DNA of 64,000 nucleotides from the NCBI GenBank assembly GCA_964023275.1, contig OZ029923.1:4848229-4912228 (forward strand), given 5' to 3'. Numbering within the stretch: the stretch's first letter is position 1; the number at the start of each line of letters is the position of its first letter. A model generated the notes under the pieces. It did no database searches. It saw only the letters and a program-made list of their open reading frames with translations, and was not told the DNA's origin. The position numbers and the translations under genes are program-made. The DNA is from Norana najaformis. Its lineage: Eukaryota; Annelida; Clitellata; Crassiclitellata; Hormogastridae. Positions 12,301 to 18,300 of the stretch are shown here, piece after piece.

Positions 12301-15300
12301 GGGGGGGGGGGGTGCTTTGACCCTTGGGGATCAGCCAACGACCTCTTACTTAAAGGATCTCAACCGAGAGAGCCTCAGCTGTTGACTGGGCCGAGAGGAT
12401 TTGAATATTAATACCTTTGAATATTAATTAATACATTTCAATATTAGTACTGACCAATTGAAACCTGATTTGACTGGTTATATAGCTTAACCAGCCAGCG
12501 CTCCGCCTCTGCTTCAATGGTTTCATGTTTTCTTCCATAATTAGAAGGTATTAGGGTCATGTTAGTTTCCAGCACCTGTTTGTCGCTGTCTGGGTCGAAG
12601 AAGACGTGGAGTTCTGAGGCTTCAGAGAATCAGCTGGATTTATTTTGATACTTCAGAGAATAAACTTGATTTATTTGCGTTGTTTTGGATTGAAATAGCT
12701 CAGCTGTTGTGTGTACTTGTTAAAAAGTCATCAGTTTGATTGGGTGGACTTTGACCAGGTACTTCAACTGAACCAAGTTTCTCTGGCTGACTAGCGAACT
12801 GGCCGAGTCCTGAACACCTGACCTGGCTTTGTAGGCACTTAGCAGTTGACAAATATCTCCCACTTGTTGTGAAGCTATGTGCTTTGAGCTCAAAAGTCGT
12901 TCTGTTTGAGGCTGTGGTTCTGGAGGACTTCAGCTGATCAGTGTTCGTGATACCACTGTGATTAAGTTACTGTTCTGTGGGCTCGTGAAAGAGGGGCCCT
13001 GTCATTGGATAGCTGTGATTGTTTATGTTAAATCTTCAGTTTCGGTACCATACTCGCGAGGAGTTTCGGTTCAGGCACGTAAACAAGTGTGATCCTTTTT
13101 TGTTTACATTTTTATTCAACACTTGACACGTGGCCTATGGAGATATTATTGTTCTGCACTTCTGTATAACGGCTCCAGCACACCCTACTCTCATTTTTGT
13201 TGGACTGTAGCTCTCCTCTGAAAGTCCAAGTTCTTCTTCCTCTAACGGCTCAAGAAATTATTCTTGTAATGTGATGTAGTGTAGCAAGCTTTTATGTAGC
13301 ACCTTTCAAGCATCTCTCAAAAGCACTGAGAGGCCCATCCTTTTTGGAAGTGGTAGATAGTCATGCCGCAGCGCCTTTATGAGGTTCGTAAAATGCGCCA
13401 TATAAGTTTTTGGATACACACACACATACATGTATACATTTGGTAAGTATACAATGCAGAAATTATATAGCTCTAGTGCTTTATGTGCTACTTTAAGGCA
13501 ACAAGACACCGTGTAAGCACTTGATTACATTACGGTCTGTCTCTTTTTCTTTACAGTTCAAGTAAAGACATGTCACAATGGCCAACGTCCGACAGCGCAT
13601 CTCCGAATAGCGGAACAAGAAGTGGTAAATCTCCCTCTCCACCAGAGCTTCCACCACGACAGTACCGAAAGCCTAGCGCCACCGGAGACGACCAGAAGTC
13701 AACGAAAGGAGGAGCTGAATTATTTTCGTCAAATGACTCCGACTTTGACGTTGACTCGACACTTAAGCGCGACACGTATGCGCAACAGCTGCGTCAACAG
13801 GCTCGACTTTTGTCGCACAGTTCGTCACGTGCTATTCGCAAGCAGCCTTCGCTGCCGTACTCAGACTGGAAATCGTCTGCCAGCATCGAGAATTTCAACC
13901 TCCCGAAGGAGCGATTTGAGGTGGAAACTGGATTAGCTCCGCTGCCGGAAAGGCTCGCAAATTCGTATTCGATGCCGAATTGTTCACCGCTGGATGGAAA
14001 TATTGGCGAGAGTTGTGAGACGGAGCAGACGACTGAATCTGCCCATGTTCAGCCGTTTTCCTGGTTAGATGAGTACTGTGCTGGATTTATGTCACATAAA
14101 TGTTATGGCTTTTTGTGTCGTTGTTTTCAGGATTATTATTATAGTATTAGTGGTTTTATTAAAGAAGAATCGTCAATTTTTTACTGAGCAATGTTTTACA
14201 ACCCCTTACGTGCAATGTATTTTTTGTTTTTATATTCATTTTGCATAGCGTATGTCATAACTGAGGAGACAAAAAAATGTCAAAAACACACTTAACAGCA
14301 GACCAACAGTTTTGCACGATAGACCAGAATTTGAATACCGGATGCCAAAACAAAAGGGAAAAGCATTTTATTTATTTATTTGTGATTTATTTATTATGCA
14401 TATTATGTGCTTAAGGTCAGTCATCCTGAATCTCTGATTCTTGACAGAGATTCAGAGTGAATCTCAGAGTGATCCCTGAATCACTGGCAAGAAGCTCAGG
14501 TACAAGGTAAGAAAGGACTCATAAGTTGTTTATGTCAGCCTTCTGAAGAACTGGATAAAAATTACAGGGTTTTGTCTTCTGAATTACTAAAAATTATCGT
14601 CTGGTTTCTTTCTGCAGTGAAAGTGTCGAGTCATCGTGCAGAAATGGAAATGATCTTTCATCCAACTTTTCCTCTTGTGTCACGTTGGAAAATTCAAATG
14701 CATCTGGAAGCATCGTACCAGCCGTCAACGCTCCAGCAGAGGTTAACACGAGACTTTCTTCACCAGCGACGTCAGCCGGACCAGCTTTCACATCTTCCAG
14801 GTCACCAAGTCAGTTCACGGAAGAGTCAGAACAAGGAGGAAAGTTTACTGGCGATTTAAGCTTTTCAAAGGCATCCGGCCTCTCTGCTTTCGCATCTTAC
14901 AATATTTCCAGTGGTGCTTCAGACGCAGACTCTCACAATCGATTGGGAAGCATTTCACAACAAACATTCAGTAGTGTGCAGGATTCTTCAGATGCAATGG
15001 AGGCAGAGGTCAAACCAAAGCACCGGCACAAAACAAGCAAACGCAAGGAGAAGATCGACACAGCCGTCGTGCTGCCAAGCGTGCGGTCCGTCGAAAGCGC
15101 CTCAGAAAGAGACGCAAAGCCACCGCCTGTGTCGAAGAAAAGTGGGAAGGAGAGCCGAGTGAATCCTGGCAAGGTGGCAAAGGTCCAATGTCTTCCACGC
15201 GAGTGGAAATCGGCCGAGGAGTCAGCATACGATTGCCCGGCGTCTGTTGACGTCCAGCAGCTTCCAGAAGATGAAAAATACCTTCCAGAAACATCGTCGC

Positions 15301-18300
15301 ATAGTCACCCCTCTACTTCTGCTGTTGTCCTTCGGTCTTCTCACAAACAAAAGCCTCTGTCCAAAGCGTCCACTTGCGACAACCCTGCTTCCGTCCCTAC
15401 CCAACGTCTTCCAAAGAAAGAGCAAAAACGGCGTGCAGAAGAATCTGCGTACGATCGCCCGGCTTCAGTTATGATTCAGCGACTTCCAAAAGAGGAGAAA
15501 AGCAATCTTTCCAAAGAACCTACACACGATTGCACAGCTTCGGTTAGGATTCAACGACTTCCAAAAGAGGAGAAAACCAATCTTTCCAAAGAACCTACAC
15601 ACGATTGCACAGCTTCGGTTAGGATTCAACGACTTCCAAAAGAGGAGAAAACCAATCTTTCCAAAAAACCTACACACGATTGCACAGCTCCAGTTGTCAC
15701 CCAGCACCTTCCAGATGAAGAGAAAAACCTTTCACAATCGTCTGCACAACATCGCCCGACACCTGTCATAATCCAACGTCTTCCTGATTCAGAAAAGCAT
15801 CCGCCTGAAGCGTCATCCACTTCCGATCAACCGCCTTCGACCGTCATTCTACGACATCCGAAAGATAAGAAGCGCGGCTCTGAAAGACTTTCCTCTACGC
15901 AGCACAGAACAGCAGCAGACTACATGACGGGGTTATTCACTGAGGAGGAGGAGGATTCCGCAGTCCAGTCGGACACACTCACTCGCAACTCAGTCCAGCG
16001 AGCTTCCTTACGAAACCGTCTTCTTGTTGCAAGACAGTCAAAGGAAAACAAGGAGTGAGTAACCTATCTTCTACTGGGTAATCTTACATGATGTCTTCTT
16101 TTGCATGGTTATCTTAATACACATGACATCAGTCAATGGTCGCCTCAAGCAGAAACCAGCGAGCAGTTTCTTTGATCTGATTTGATATGATCTGATAATA
16201 ATAATAATAATAATTAATAATGATAATAATAATAATAATAAACCGGTGACACGAGAGAAACCAGTTATCTTTTCGGCGCATTTCAGTCACAATTCAACGC
16301 TTCAATTCTGTCGCCTTCCACGGTACTTTTGCCCCGCCAGATCTTGACGATTTCTAGCTGTCCCAGAATTCTTTATTCTCCGGATAATTTTTTAAATCCT
16401 GAGGGATCATATATACCTCAGGTAAAAAATAATAACAACAACAACTACTACTACTACTACTACTAATAATAATAATAATAAGACAATTTATATAGTGCTG
16501 TACCACGGCCGAGGCAGAAGAAAGGGGTGTTGTACTTGAGTTCAAAAATCAACAACAGTCTTAAAAAGGTATGTCTTGAGCTGTGAGTTGAATGTGTCCA
16601 CGGATGGGGGGGATTCGTCATATGGTCAAGAAGACTGTTCCGGGCAGTGGGTCGGGCGACAGAGAAGGAACATTCTCCGAACCTCGTGGATCTGATTCAT
16701 TTCAAACGAATTGATTTTCTTATGTGCATTTGTTTAAGTGTTTTGTCTTGTCTTGCTTTCTATTGGATTTTGACCAGGCTTTTCCAACAGATTATGGTTT
16801 TTGACTGAAGTTTCGCTTGAAGTAACCGCTGATTGTTGCCTTTTGCAATATGATGACAGCAGCGCTCTAGAGTAAATCAGATCATCGTGTCTTATCCTGC
16901 ACATCATTCATGCTTTGTACTTCATTGTTTTGTTTTTATTTCTTTAAGTTTTCTTTTACTGCTGTGTCAGCCAGGAAGGGTAATTACGCTGTTAATTTTA
17001 CAATTGTGTGAAAAATATCTGCTGTTTTTATGTTAGAAGAGTAGACAGTTCAGTTTTGCGAGAAGAGGACCAATCTTTGTCTGATGAACTCTGTGAAATT
17101 CCGCTGGATGTCAGGAGTTCAGGAGACGACGTTAAAGCCACGTCAGAGGAAGAAAAGGTCTGTTGTTGATCGTATCCAGCATCTGGAATTGTCACTGGTC
17201 TTACGTTCTGAATAGTTTTTTGTTCAACTTTGGCCTCTGACAGAGGCGCTAAATAATTGTGCCGTATAAATGTGCCGAATGACTGAGTGAATTAATGAAT
17301 GAAGTGAATGAATGAGTGTATAAACGAATGAACTTGTCCCTCTCTGAAGCGTTCGTCTTTTGGTATTGGTGCTGTTTCAATGTTAAAGAATTGTAAAGTT
17401 GATTGACTTTGGTTAATTGCTGTTAATAGGTGGAGCTAACGCGTGTGCTGGAAAAGAAACTGGAGATTCTTAGGGAAGAGAGGCAGCTGCTTAATGAAGA
17501 AATTACTGAAAACAACATGCTTGGCCAACAGGTACGAAATTCTTGTCTAGTTTGTTTTAGTTTCATTTACTGAAGAATAATTTGTCTGGTAATCTACAAG
17601 TTGAGGATTTCAACTTGTAAAAATCCTCAACACATGCGTGATCCCAGTACTAATCTATGGATGTGAGTCATGGAGTATTACAAGAACAATGGAGAATAAA
17701 CTGAGTGCAGCAGAAAACAAATGGCTCAGAAGAATACTAAGAGTTAGCTATAAGGACCATGTAACGAATGAAAGTATTAGACAACGAACACAACAACCAT
17801 TGATAAACAATGTGATTAAGAAAAGAAGAATGAAGTGGGCAGGACATATCCTGAGGATGGAGGAGAACCGTAATCCAAAGAAAATCTTTAAATACAAACC
17901 GGACGGAAAGAGGGCAGTGGGAAGACCGAAAAGAAGATGGATAGACTGCCTTGAAGAGGATCTGAAAGGTGCCGGAGTTACTATCTATGGGAAAACGGAG
18001 GGCAGACGGAGAATGACCCTTGAGGAGATGGCCGGGAAACGAGATTTGTGGAGGGATGTCATAGAGAAATCAACGACTGGATCCAGTCCAGAGATGATTA
18101 CATGACATGATAATCTACAAGTAGAGTAAGTAAGTAAATAATGTATTTGTTAACACCAGTAGTGAGGAATCGTTGGCATGGACAAACACGCAAACAATTA
18201 AATACATGATACAGATAACAAATAAAGGAAGATGCACGGCCATAAAGGCAGACATACAGAATGACACTCAACCACAAAGGCAGACATATAGAATGACACT

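Larger units (their letters stand above)
7869..13556 (+). other. Shroom intron between w2 and w3 (5.7 kb)
   Basis: Repeat-rich, with no exon found. Contents in order: 124-bp tandem repeat (7912-8235), purine tract (8480-8745), GGT/GAT run (8757-8825), (TA)n (9280-9357), GGT run (9560-9585), a 60-bp duplication running into a CAGA array (9853-10260), LINE 3' ends (10780-11085 minus; 11735-11998 plus), a diverged repeat with 'AGGACCTCCTTGT' and 'GGGTCTGG' (11560-12400), and a SINE-like repeat (13264-13410). 12450-13260 shows nothing recognisable. Confidence 0.75.

Noticed and set aside
13570-14187. Exon w3 read through to its stop at 14187 as the end of a separate gene
   Set aside because: A donor at 14073 links in phase to exon w4, and downstream exons carry the Shroom ASD2. 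Intron retention is possible but not needed.
17638-18105. Intact 155-codon ORF as a host gene
   Set aside because: Sequence is a LINE reverse-transcriptase C-terminus, bounded by a 12-bp target-site duplication within a Shroom intron.
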